Source of the DNA: Chaetomium olivaceum
Lineage: Eukaryota; Ascomycota; Sordariomycetes; Sordariales; Chaetomiaceae
Assembly: GCA_039881045.1 (NCBI GenBank)
Contig: JAYWVB010000016.1
Span: forward strand, 558,001 to 622,000
Length of the DNA: 64,000 bases
Direction of reading: 5' to 3'
Every line of letters starts with the position of its first letter. The first letter of the stretch is position 1. Under the pieces are notes generated by a model. That model was not told where the DNA came from. It did not search any database and saw only the letters and a program-made list of their open reading frames with translations. This document shows, one piece after another, positions 37,061 through 47,544 of the stretch. The translations under genes were made by a program, and so were the position numbers.

Positions 37061-37488
37061 TAGGGGATGGGCTGGAGAAAGTGAGTCCATAAGTCTTTCT
37101 TGAACTTTGATGGGGGATCTCAGATCCAACTTGGGTCACATGCCGCTAAACTGGCTTTGTTCTCGCACATAAGCAACAAAGGTGGCAGAAGCAAAGACAT
37201 TGCTCACGGATAATGGCCATGGTGTTAACACCACAAAGACGTTCCTCGACTTTCCAGGGATCGCAACTGGTCAGTCTGACCATGCTCTATTCGATATCAA
37301 CAACATATATACACGACCGTGTGTCAACGGCTTTTTGAGTTTTGAGTGCCTTCTTTTGCGCCCCCGCTTTGCTCCAAGCTGTCTATATATTCATATATTG
37401 TCTTTCCAGTCAGCCGGTGACTTCGGTTTCAACAACGTTCGAGCCAAACCACAAAACATCCAGCACCAAACAGCGGCCTGGAATAACG
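37061..37488. other. Promoter region of the 37489 gene
   Basis: No gene. TATATATAC-like words near 37303-37313 and pyrimidine-rich stretches before the start at 37489 suggest a promoter. Confidence 0.4.
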
Positions 37489-37959
37489 ATGCCTTCCGAT
37501 GCTAGAAATATCCGGGGCGGCCAATATAGACCGACCAGCGTGGATGAGATGGGCGAATCACCACCCCCCTACGCTCGCGTGTACCGTGACAACGGACGCA
37601 ACCCGAACGTGTTGCAGATTGCCAGTGAGCGGGACTTCTGGACGGGCCTAGCGGAGCTCGGACCCTGGATGCCGTCCTTTGGTTACCGGGCAATGCGCCT
37701 GATCCTGTCGGAGCTGGTCAAGCGCCGAAACAAACTGGAGGCGCAGCGCAACATCCTCGACCGGCAACTCGACAACCTCTCACAGATGATCGACTGGTTG
37801 GGGTTTGTTCTTCATCCACCCGAGGAAGTCGTTCACCGAGGCTCGGCCAGTGAGCATCGAGAGCAGCGACAACAGCGCCGAGACGCCGTCCAAGATAGTG
37901 AATTGCCCCACCGTGACCAAATCTTTGAGCCGCCCGCTCCCTTGAAAAATACAGATTGA
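37489..37959 (+). CDS. Hypothetical protein with a short coiled coil
   Basis: Single-exon frame of 156 residues. I chose the ATG at 37489 (MPSDARNIRGGQYRP) because the preceding frame reads like 5' UTR. The N-terminal third is polar with ESPPPYARVYRD, a Pro-Tyr element that could bind WW domains. The middle (about 45-110) is helical with WMPSFGYRAMRLILSELVKR and NKLEAQRNILDRQLDNLSQM, a likely coiled coil. The C-terminus is charged and Gln/Arg-rich. No signal peptide or membrane segment. I do not recognise the family. Confidence 0.55.
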   Translation: MPSDARNIRGGQYRPTSVDEMGESPPPYARVYRDNGRNPNVLQIASERDFWTGLAELGPWMPSFGYRAMRLILSELVKRRNKLEAQRNILDRQLDNLSQMIDWLGFVLHPPEEVVHRGSASEHREQRQQRRDAVQDSELPHRDQIFEPPAPLKNTD

Positions 37960-38731
37960 TCCATTGGGCGATACGGCCTCTGAAGCGTATGTGCAGGACG
38001 GAAGCGCTGCCGAACCTGAGATATGGCAGCTGGAAGATTGGCCGGTTTTTGGAACCCCTCGTGGGAACGCGCGCCGGGATTAGCTACGGGCGGAAAAGGG
38101 GTAACAGCTCCGACTGCCCAGGAATTGAAGCTTCCATTGTTTTGGGTTCTGGAAAATTCGGGGACTGAATTGAAAGCACAATGTAATTTGTATTTGGAGT
38201 CGTGGCATGGTAAAATGGGCATTTGGTGACTGTGAAGTACTTTCCACTTGTGACTGTGAAGTACTTTCCACTTGTGAATGTGTGTTGAAAAGTCTTTCTT
38301 TTTTGTTTGTTGGAAAAAGTAAAAAGAAAAGAGCAACGGAGCCAACAAAGACAGGAGAAAGATAATTACTAAAAACAAAGATAAAAAATGAAAACAAGAG
38401 GATTGAACGGATATGGATTCATCCAGGTGGTCGGTGTGACAGTCTGCAGAGCTTTGTGTCATCGATGGCTTTTCGAGTTTCGTTGCACTGCTTCTCGATT
38501 CGCACAACGTTACAAAATCTCGCGAGGAATTAGTCAGCGCAAATTAAGCATTTGTCGTCCCCAGGGGGCGAAGATCGGTGGGTCTTCTCCAGCCTTAGCC
38601 GAGGGCGATCTCGCAGTTAAATTGTTAAAATAGCAGGCTCGACCCCGTCCCGCAGACGTGGCACTTCACAACGCAACCCCAACTCTCCTCTCCGCCACTC
38701 ACCCATTTCCGCCAGGGGCTCCGGGATAGCC
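37960..38731. other. Intergenic region with a 24-bp tandem duplication
   Basis: Promoter side of the MFS gene at 38732. AT-rich around 38275-38400. No gene. Confidence 0.5.
38226..38273 (+). repeat. Perfect 24-bp tandem duplication
   Basis: The unit starting GTGACTGTGAAG and ending CTTTCCACTT occurs twice without interruption (38226-38249 and 38250-38273), followed by a partial third GTGA-TGTG. It lies about 460 bases upstream of the MFS start. Confidence 0.95.
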
Positions 38732-40422
38732 ATGTCACACTCAGTATCGCCCGAACCGGCGGCGCCACTGAACAAGACCCAACTTGAGAGTGAGACTGTC
38801 AAAGTCAACTCCAACCCGGACCCCACAGACGATGCCGTCTCCGAAGTCGACCGATATGCCGCCGCGATCGGGTCCATCCCGGTCACCGACAGCGCGGCCG
38901 TGGCCGTCGACGACGCCCTAGAACGGCGCATCCGGCTCAAGGTCGACCTCCGCCTCTGCACCATCGCCGGCATCCTCTGCAGCCTCAACCTGCTCGACAG
39001 CGGCGTCCTGTCCAGCGCGGCCGTCACCTCGATGCTGTCCGACCTCGGCCTCGACCAGGGCAACCGCTTCTCCGTCTCCATCTTCATCTTCACCATCTCC
39101 AGCATCGTCTTCCAGCTGCCTTCCACCATCGCCGTGCGCATCCTCGGCCCCCGCCTGCACTTCACCCTGATTACCCTCGCCTTTGGCATCATCACCCTGT
39201 GCACCGGCTTCGTGCGCACCTGGCAGCAGATGATTGTGCTGCGCATCCTGCTGGGCGCCGCTATGGCCGGTATTTTCCCGGGTCTGTCCTACCTCATCAG
39301 CACCTGGTATCCGCGCCGGGAGCAACAGCTGCGTTTTGCCTTTATGCAGAGCGGCGAGGTCATCATTCTGGCCACCGGCAGCCTGGTCAATTACGGTCTG
39401 AACAAGCTGGACGGCCGGGGTGGGCTGGAGGGGTGGCGTTGGATGTTCGTCGTGCAGGGGCTGTGTACGTGTGTCATCGGTCTGGTCACTTACTGGTGGA
39501 TGATCGATTTCCCTGAGAACTCGCACAAGAGTTTTCAGTTCCTGACGGCTGAGGAGGCCCGCATTGTGTCGAAGCGGATCCAGGCCGACAGGGGTGATCT
39601 GGTCGCCCAGGACTTCGCCCTCGCAAAGGTACTCGTCCACGCCAAAGATCCCAAGATCTGGGCGTTTGCCGCGATGTTCTTCCTTCAGAATAGCACATCG
39701 ACCGCCTTAGCGTACTTTGTGCCCATCATTTTAGAGAAAGGCTTGGGGTTCTCGTCGGATTTGGCAATATTTCTATCTAGTTTCCCCTATTATTACGCCA
39801 CCATACCAGTTTTGGTCTCGTCATACTTCGCCGACCGGTTCCGAATCCGCGGGCCTGTCATTGTCTTTAACGCACTATGTCTTATCACTGGCTTTGCCGT
39901 GCTAGGCTTTGCCGAAAACTCAGCAGCCCGTTATTTTGGTGTGTTTCTGGCCACAGGGGCGTATGTCGGAAATTGGGCTGCTTTGACGGCATATCAGGCG
40001 AACAATGTTGTTGGGTACGTTCCTCTCCTGATGTGTGGGGTTGTGGTGAGGCTAATATCATGGTTTTAGGCAGTGGAAACGTGTTTTCACTGCGGCAGCT
40101 TGCGCAGCGTTCAATGGCGCAGGCGGAGTCGCAGGGAGTTTCATCGTACGCAATTATGAGGCCCCGTCTTACCCAACCGCTGTTTGTGTCTATCGGGTAC
40201 GTCTGTCTCTACCTGAGCGTCATATTCAGCGACTAATGATGTATAGGTCGCATATCCTGATGATCGGGGTTGTTGCTGGGCTTTCCGTGCATTTTTACCT
40301 TGCCAACAAGTCTCAGAGCAAACGGTCTGGCGTTTTGGAGAACACGGTAAGGAACCTGAATGCCTTCTCACTTGATCAAGTAGACTAACTCACCCCAGGT
40401 AGGATTCCGGTTCACATACTAA
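38732..40422 (+). CDS. MFS transporter, anion:cation symporter (Dal5-like) type, one frame break
   Basis: Plasma-membrane uptake protein of the fungal Dal5/TNA1 branch (allantoate, nicotinate, biotin precursors and similar carboxylates). Exons are 38732-40014, 40070-40196, 40247-40346 and 40399-40422; donors GTACGT, GTACGT and GTAAGG. Marks: RIRLKVDLRLCTIAGILCSL leading into helix 1 with NLLDSGVLSSAA, GPRLHFTLITLAFG, RILLGAAMAGIFPGLSYLIS, STWYPRREQQLRFA, DFPENS, LTAEEARIVSKR, YQANNVVGQWKRVFTAA and SFIVRNYEAPSYPTA. Near 40186-40190 two bases seem to be missing: the family continues VWVSIGSHI, whereas the sequence reads VCVYR before the splice site. With two bases restored the last exons fall into frame (about 511 residues, ending VGFRFTY). 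Confidence 0.86.
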
Positions 40423-40513
40423 AGAGGGACAAAAGAGCGTTGGTACTTGGTCGTTAGAATACCCCTATACATTACTGTTTCATCTCGTCCAATGCTTTTC
40501 TAGTAGCAAAAGC

Positions 40514-41346
40514 CTACACCATATTGGCCCCATTAACCCTCACTGTCTGCCCGCTAACCCAACTGCTCTCCCCCCTGCCAAAAAGGTCAGCACGCCCGCT
40601 ATCTCCATCGGGTCCCCCAACCGCCCAAACGGACTCTGCTTCTTCATTGCGTCCACCAGCCCTTCGGTTTTGCCATTAAAGAACAACTCCGTCGCCGTCG
40701 GCCCCGGCGCCACCGCATTGACCGTGATCCCGCGCGGCGCCAGCTCCTTGGATAGCGTGCGCACCATCTGCTCCACGGCGCCCTTGGTTGCCGCGTAGAG
40801 CAGGTGGCCGGGCTGCACGGTGGCGACGCTGGTAAGGCCAGTAGAGATGAGGATGATGCGGCCGCCGCTGTTGGGAGGGATATGCGGCACAGCGGCTTGG
40901 ATGAGGAAGAGTGGGCCTTTGACGTTGAGGTTGAAGTGGTCGTCGTAGTCGGCCGGGGTGGTATGGGCTAAGTCGTGCATGCGCATGACGGCGGCTGGAT
41001 GGGGATTGGTTTATTAGTTGTTGAGGTGGTTAAAGGGATGGACGTGGGGTCAGGGGTAAGGGGGTTCTGAGGGAAGCGAACCGTTGGGGATAACCACGTC
41101 GATTTTGCCGAATTTGTCGACGGCTGCGGCGACCAGCTTCTCGATGTCGGCTAGTTGGGAGACATCTGCTTGTACGGCCAGCGCGCGGTCGGCTCCAATA
41201 TTTGAGACCACCTCGTCGGCCGCCTTGCTATCCGAGAGGTAGTTGATAACGACGGATGCCCCGTCCGCGGCTACGCGCTCAGCAGTGGCGCGCCCGATAC
41301 CCTTGGAGGCGCCGGTGATGAGGAATACTTTGCCGGTAAGGGACAT
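40514..41346 (-). CDS. Short-chain dehydrogenase/reductase (classical SDR), one frame break
   Basis: NAD(P)-dependent oxidoreductase. Minus-strand exons are 41346-41082 and 40994-40514, with the intron at 40995-41081 (GTTCGC...ATCCAG) joining VVIPN to AAVMRMHD. Cofactor motif TGASKGIGRATAE (about 11-23), VVINYLSDSKAADEVV, the ILISTGLTS active-site Ser region, YAATKGAVEQM with catalytic YxxxK, and the NAVAPGPTATELF motif after helix G. At the C6 run 40570-40575 (G6 in the coding sense) one base is lacking. As read, the protein ends at 40540 after LAGRQ; one base more gives ESSWVSGQTVRVNGANMV and a stop at 40514-40516 (about 248 residues). Convergent with the Dal5-like MFS; substrate unknown. 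Confidence 0.85.
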
Positions 41347-41843
41347 GACGGGCGAGTATGGTGTGCTTGGTGTATGTTCGTCGGTTTGGTCTGAGTTGAC
41401 GTTTGCTAACTTGGCGAGATCGATGCGAGACTGAATAGAAAATGGTAGTTTGTAGGATAGGTACCTTATATTACAAATGGGTAAATACCGTGACTCAGCA
41501 CGGCTCTTACTAACGTGAGTATGTGCATGTCATACATCCGTGTTAACTCCGTAAACTGCGAATTCCGTTGTTGGGTTTCGGGATTAAAAAGTGCAGGACC
41601 GAACTCTCGCTTGCAGCTATCCATAATGCTCTCCGATTACGCTGAACTATGACTTGAAAGACGGACCATCGCCTCGGGGCTGCGCGTCACCCGCCAACCT
41701 GATTTGCACAAACTATAGCATTTTCCCCAGAACTGGCCAATCTCCCGCTCCATGGTTTGGATGAAGTGGTTTTCCCAAAAAGAAATTCGACCACTGCTTC
41801 CCCAGTACCCTCCTCATGGGTAAAAGAGGCTACCTTATGCTTC
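41347..41843. other. Promoter of the SDR gene and spacer
   Basis: No gene. It has a GGTACC-containing word near 41460. Confidence 0.5.
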
Positions 41844-42312
41844 TCATACATCCCTCGTGTTCTCCGCTTTCTTAAACAGCCATTGCCGGACATAAGTATG
41901 TCCCATTACATTTAGAGTAATAAAGTAGTCATGGTGCAGTCGGAAGAGTGCGCCCAGCTTCTCGGCCGCACTAGGACTTGCGAGGGATAGCGGCGTTAGG
42001 AACCACGCGACAATATGTGAGAGGACCTCCTCGCCGTGAACTGGCTTGCCCTTTGCTTTCCTGCGCTTTCTCCGGACAGCTTGCTCCGTAGCACTCGGGA
42101 CTCGGCCGGTGGTATCATACAGAACGGAGCGGCGAGAGCCTAGCATCCGCGTCACGCGCAGCAATTCGTCAGCTCTCATATTGCCTAGCACGCGAGCATG
42201 CGGGATGGTGATCTGGGCGAGGAGCTCCCGGTTTTTGCGTAGCAGGTTGAACAGAGACACAGCGAGCGCCCCGGCAAAGACGGCGTAGATGTCGAGGAGC
42301 TGGAGCACCCTC
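41844..42312 (-). pseudogene. Orphan frame, probable 5'-truncated gene
   Basis: The frame opens at 42344 with no ATG at its head, overlapping the 3' end of the nuclease gene. It reads like real helical protein: LQLLDIYAVFAGALAVSLFNLL (one possible membrane helix), ELLAQITIPHARVLGNMRAD, a basic run AVRRKRRKAKGKP, then VLSHIVAWFLTPLSL and LHHDYFITLNVMGHTYVRQWL. The first internal ATG gives about 110 residues. It might be a 3' exon of something lost, a readthrough extension of the nuclease gene, or a small gene starting at the internal ATG. I do not recognise it. Confidence 0.4.
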
Positions 42313-44207
42313 TCAGACCCACATGATGCCAGCCACAACACCAACTAAGAGACTCCTAGCATACATCCTCCCGTTACGCATCAATACCGATGCCGCCGAG
42401 TTTGAGGCAGGAGTAGTAGTCTCTGGCACACTCGTAGCCGTAAACGCCGCGCTGACAGACACGCTCGTGGCCGCCTTCGCCGCCACAAACAAGTCCTGGG
42501 TGTCGTCGTGGACCCGGTACTGCAAGGTGCGCTGCTGGCCGTTGGCGAACGACGACACGCCGACTTCGCTGCTGTCCCGCGGCCAAACCAGGCCGCCAGC
42601 GCCGTCCACGATGGACACGTCCTCCAGCCGGTCCGCTTCCGACAACGAAAGGGTGGCATTGTACGTCCCCGGCCCGCTGGCCTCGAGCGGCATGAGCACG
42701 TAGCCTTCGGATTTAGTGCGCGGATCTCGGACCCAGAGGGGGTCATGGGCGGCTTGGACGGTGTGTTGTTCGCCTTCGGTTTGGCGTCTGGGATGGGGGC
42801 GGGGTTCGGATCCTCGCGGGTAGCTGACGGGGGTGGCGGGGAAGTCGCAGGTGTCCATGCGGATGACATAGGGGTCGTCCTGTTGCAAGCCCAGATCGTC
42901 GTAGAAATAGCGGAGGAAGACGCCGCCGAGGTTATTTTGGTACCATGAGATGCACGTCACTGTCGGCCCGCCGCCTTCCATGGAAGATGCTGGATGAAGA
43001 TTTATGATCAGTGTCTAGAGCTGAGTGACACTCATGGTGGAGAAAAATACGTACCTGGCGGAAACTCGTCGCATTGCATTGAAAAGTATTGTTGGTAAAG
43101 ACCACTCCAAGTTAGGCGTTCTGCATCAGATCAAGTGGTTAGTTTAGATAGAGTATGTACGCGGGCATGTACCGGAACTTACGCGCGCAACCCATAGTCC
43201 GACAGGCGGCCGCCTCGTTTCGTCCCATGCGTCTGTGCAACAGAATGGCCGTGTCGCTAAGAACATTCTGGGGGTTGTGTTGACGTTGATCGCGGATACC
43301 TTGGCACATGCTGGTACACATTTGGTCGAACAGATCGTCGACGCAAAAGAAGTCGAGCACTGGAACGCAGTTGGCCTCACCCTGTACCTTGATGTAGTCC
43401 CATCCACCGGTGGCCCTAGAAGCTAAACCTGTTGGACTGCATTTCTCAGTTGTCTTTGTTGTGACCAAAGTAGCCGTAGAGCGAATTGTAGTTACTGCGC
43501 TGCGGGTAATAGTAGACCGTAGCGTTGCAGTTGACCGTGACGTTGTCGTTGACCGAGAGGTGGATGTAGACCGAGAGGTTGACGTAGATCGGGAAATTGA
43601 TGTCCGGATCTTGCGGCATAACCCACCCCCAGTGCAGGAGTAGCCCGCTGGGCAGCCTAGTGGTGTGGACATGTTAGAGCAATACATAGTAGGGGTTCGA
43701 CAGTCGAGGTGCTCGTACAGTAGCCACCACATGCGACGTCAGTGGCACTCCTGCAGCAGACATTTTGCCCTCCAGCAGACAGCTTGCAACTTGCCCCTTG
43801 CCTGCAAACAGAATTTCCACAACAAACAGAACCAGATTGGGCACAGAATTTCCCACCGCACGTTTCAGCAGTCTTGGGGCAACACCCAGTCGGCGTACTA
43901 GAGGTGGCGGAAACAGAAATACGATTAGTGAATATGACAGGTTCCATTTAGGGTCCATTACTTACCAGTTGTCCCTCGCGTTGCAGCATGTTCGCGGGGT
44001 TGGGCAAATTACGTAGGGAGACCCTGCGGTGCACCACTGCGTCTGCCGACCGAAAACGTTCCGCATCATGTTTAGAGATGTATCACTCATTGCCGACAGA
44101 GGCGCAAATAAGTCGTTGGCAAGTTCCGAATAGCCTGCGACATCGTGGCAGATGCAGCTGCCAAAAAGACCGGCTACCACGGCCGCAGTAACGAGTGTGA
44201 AGTGCAT
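42313..44207 (-). CDS. Secreted Cys-rich protein with NucA/NucB-type nuclease motif and GPI-like tail
   Basis: Minus-strand exons are 44207-43966, 43897-43719, 43656-43183, 43120-43055 and 42989-42313 (545 residues). All introns are 62-68 nt with GTAAGT, GTACGA, GTAAGT and GTACGT donors and join in frame. Signal peptide MHFTLVTAAVVAGLFGSCIC; Cys-rich module (about 70-160) with TGCCPKTAETCGG, SVCCGNSVC, QNVCCRSAT and YCCPAGYSCTGGGLC; linker of repeated Arg-Ser-Thr units (about 165-200). The nuclease-like part (about 210-390) contains EAAACRTMGC and QCDEFPPASSMEGG, matching the QCDEYPxAST-EGG signature of secreted NucA/NucB DNases. A Thr/Ser-rich stretch follows, then a hydrophobic tail SLLVGVVAGIMWV fitting GPI anchoring. 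Likely an extracellular or cell-wall nuclease; activity is inferred. Confidence 0.8.
43545..43630 (-). repeat. Tandem repeat encoding Arg-Ser-Thr-Ser/Thr linker
   Basis: Units of about 18 bases (GACCGAGAGGTTGACGTA-like on the plus strand) repeat imperfectly and encode RSTSTS, the linker between the Cys-rich module and the nuclease part. Such repeats easily change copy number between strains. Confidence 0.7.
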
Positions 44208-45256
44208 CCTGAACAGTGTAATGTTATGCGAGACTTGGTGGTTAGTGTTTAGTGAAGCATCCTCGAGGTAGACACAGCCGTATTATTGATGAGTGACGGG
44301 GATTGGCTTCTCAATTTGAGGGTCATATAATCTACATTGGGCGGGCAGTCACTCCATCGGAGCAACTTTGATCCTAGCCATGGCTGGGCGGCGTGTGATC
44401 CATGTATTTTTGGATCGCCATAGAATGAGAGTTACTCTGAGGCAGAGCCTCGCCGAGAAATATTGTGTCAGGCGGCTCATTTCTTGACCGATCTGGTAGT
44501 AAGCTTGGGGACTTTCGGTGGGCCTTGGACAGCTGAAGCTGCGCCACTGCCCTTGGCAGCCGGTTGTTGGTGGGTGTGTTGCATGGCAGGGAGGCTGGTG
44601 GTTGGCATGCCCTGATCACCACGCGAATCTTGGCTTTGGAAGCTGCCTTGGGAACAACTGAAAAAGCTCGGTCACTTCTAGCAGCTTGTGCGCTTGATGG
44701 TTTAGGTTGGCAATGAGAGTTGAGGGTTTGAACTGCCTTAAACAGGAACCTGGTAGTTGAAGACTTAACACTTCACCAAGAGTGTTACGCGAGGGCCCAG
44801 GGCCCAGAGGATGGCTAGAGTCGCAAGAATTGGAGAAATACAAGGGTAGGGAATTGGGATTTTGGGTGAACAACAATACGTTGATCAAGGCACTGGGGGA
44901 AGTATAGTGTCTTGACGTGTTGAGCAAGTCCGGGTAGTGAGATTCGGGTTGATGCCCATACAGCGGCCACATTGGTAAGAGGGTAGAAAGACACAATGCA
45001 CAGAGGCTCTCGGTGATACACCCTACGAGCTCAAGACAAGGGCTTCAAAGATGGCATTTTGCGTCTATGCTGAAGATCCCGGAGTTGGAGAGGGGAGCGC
45101 TGTGGAACAGTTTGGGAAGAAAGTCTCAGGAAGCAAATAGGCGTTTCCATCCCCGGTTGGTCACTCCCGTTACTCCTTTTCCGTGTGCCAGTGTCTGACT
45201 GGAGACATCGCCATAAAGACCAAATGATAGGAAGCCATGAAGAAAAGCATTCCCGA
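44208..45256. other. Intergenic region, nothing recognised
   Basis: Promoter of the nuclease gene and 3' region of the SDR gene. Frames at 44374-44996 (-) have no motifs. Confidence 0.5.
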
Positions 45257-46366
45257 TCATTCGACGTGCACGGTCAACAGGATCCCAGAATCCACAATCA
45301 GTCGGGACCCATTGATATAGCTTGCGCCAGCGCTGCACAGAAATGCGATAGCCTCGCCAACCTCGTCGACTTGAGCCGCCCTACCCATGGGTGACATCTT
45401 CTTGCCCGCATCGGCCATCGGAGGAATTCGGCGACATTCTTCGGCGTGCATTGGCGTGTCAACCCATCCTGGGCAGATGGCGTTCACACGGATGCCGTCT
45501 GAAGCGCCTTCGAGTGCTGTCATTTGCGGAGTCAGCAAAGAAACTCGGTGGCAGCAGTCATTAATATGGACGACACAAGCCCAGCGGACGCGACCGGTCT
45601 TAGCGTGTCCAAGGGGCGCGCGGCAGAAACAAAGGGGTAAAACGTACCGGCAGCCTTGGTAATCCCTAGCAAGGCGTGCTTGGACGTGATATAAGCGATT
45701 CTGCCCGGGACAACTCCATAGGCAAAACCCGAAGCGACGTTCACAATGCTTCCACGGCCGAGGCTACGGGTGCCGTGCCTGGTTGTAATATTGCAAGGTT
45801 CCTGGCTTGCCATCTGCCTAGACACGGCCTGGCAAACCCGCAGCTGGCCGGTCGTGTTGATATCCATGACTCTGTTGAAGTCGTCGAGGTCGACGTCTTT
45901 TAAAGGCGTATACTCGGCCATATCGACCTGCCGACACAAGTTAGTTAAGTAACCAGTGCCAAAAGAGTTTCCGTCGCAACCGGTCGTGATAGCTTACACC
46001 GGCACTGTTAACGCAATAGTCAATCCTCCCGAATTTCTCCACAGCACGGTCGACCATGGATTTCACACTTGTCGCGTCAGTGACGTCGACTTTCACCGCG
46101 AAGGCTTGGTAATTAGGATCCGTGGCCAGCGTCTTGCTTTCTTCGACCGCTTCCCTTGCTCCGGCCTCATTGATGTCGGCAAGAAGGACTCCGGCCGCGC
46201 CCGCCTCAGCGAGGATCAGTGACGTCTCTCGGCCGATCCCACTAGCAGCCTGTATGTGGATAATCAGTTCCAATCTCAAGATCAAGGTTTGCTTCTTTAG
46301 ACTCTGCCGCTTTGAACTTACGCCAATGACAATGGCGAACCCCCTGTTAAGTCTGACAGAAGGCAT
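45257..46366 (-). CDS. Short-chain dehydrogenase/reductase (classical SDR)
   Basis: NAD(P)-dependent oxidoreductase, 278 residues, frame intact. Minus-strand exons are 46366-46322, 46249-45998, 45927-45648 and 45516-45257; donors GTAAGT, GTAAGC and GTACGT. The first intron splits the cofactor motif IVIG-AASGIGRETS. Other marks: LADINEAGAREAV (acidic residue after beta2, favouring NAD), VDVTD, YCVNSAG, GSIVNVASGFAY active-site Ser, YITSKHALLG with catalytic YxxxK, RVNAICPGWVDTPM, and the C-terminal YINGSRLIVDSGILL. It is divergent from the Baeyer-Villiger monooxygenase at 47545 with a 1.2-kb shared upstream region, suggesting the two act on one pathway, for example alcohol to ketone to ester. 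Substrate unknown. Confidence 0.88.
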
Positions 46367-47544
46367 AATGGCGATCCTGAGAAATCAAGAACCAAGGTGG
46401 GAGTTATCAACGGTTTGGTTTTCGACAAAGTTGAGAGGAGATGAGTGAATTCGAGGTTGCTGCCGTTTTCTAGCTTGGAAGTGGCGGACTCTCATCTGCT
46501 TTATACTCTGATCGGATGTACTACTGTCTTCAGAACGGAAATCTGCTAGGCTATGGGGAATACGCGGCTGGCGCTATACGAATTGGGATCCCGTCAATGG
46601 AGAACCATTGGTGGGGAGTACGAGTATGTTTGCCTACCAGATAGCTAACCCCCTTGACCTGCCTAACCCACCAAGTAGTTCTGTTATAGGAAAGCTGGGC
46701 CATTTCGGGGCATGTAAGCAGCATCAGAACAGTTTTCGGAAATTGTTTTGATACTTTTAGATTGACACGTCTGAAACACTCCTTGGTTATGGGCAAGCTC
46801 GGGCTCAACGCGAAGACAGTTAATAACATGAAGTGTGTCAGACCGCAACACCGGCCCACCAATATTTTCCGAATCGAGGCAGGAGAAGAGGCACCGTGAT
46901 TGCACCTATTTGCTTACTGCAGCCCGAGGATGGGAGCCACTAGTATTTTCCGAATCGGGGCAAGTAAACACTGTGACTTGCCAATACGGCCCGAGGATTA
47001 GACCCACTGCTTTGAGGTGAAGCCAAGTCCTCCCTGCTATAATCCTTCAGTTTGCAAAGATCATATCGGACGGCTGCTGCGGATTACGTGTAGCTGCACT
47101 GAAGGCCCACAAACAATTTCCCCATCTGGGACTTATATGCCGGGTTAACCTCCAAGGGCCCAGTACAGCTAAAAAGAAGGTTCCGGGGACGGGCGAAGGT
47201 AAGTGTCTCGGTATTAACTAGTCCGTTGTTTGAATTGATCATTGCCTGCAATGGGCAGAGTGCAGAGTTGACTCTTGCCAAACGTGGAGTTCTGCATGGG
47301 GGCTGAGAGAATGCATGTGGCCACCAGGCCGAGATGGATCGTCTTGACAGACATGGCAGAGGGCACGCGGGCATCATCAAATATCTACAATGTATAACTA
47401 GCCCTCTTCCGCCTGAAACATTCAGGTCAATCGACGCTGTCTTATCGTAGGCCTTGTACGTCGATTGCACTTTATTTCCGGAATCTTTTATCACTGTACT
47501 CTGCGGTCCGACAACCTTCTTCCGTTCCTTGTTGTTCTTTCGCC
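46367..47544. promoter_or_regulatory. Shared divergent promoter, SDR / BVMO
   Basis: No gene. Contains a degenerate tandem repeat at about 46854-46998 and, within it, a CCG-N3-CGG palindrome at 46950-46958, a possible Zn2Cys6 regulator site. Candidate core promoter elements for the monooxygenase are not obvious. Confidence 0.5.
46854..46998 (+). repeat. Degenerate tandem repeat of about 80 bp with CCGAATCGR motif
   Basis: Two imperfect units. Each has a GCC-rich start, TATTTTCCGAATCGRGGCA (46863-46881 and 46944-46962), a GTGA-containing middle, and GCCCGAGGAT (46922-46931 and 46989-46998). The second copy contains the perfect palindrome CCGAATCGG; the first has CCGAATCGA. Confidence 0.7.
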
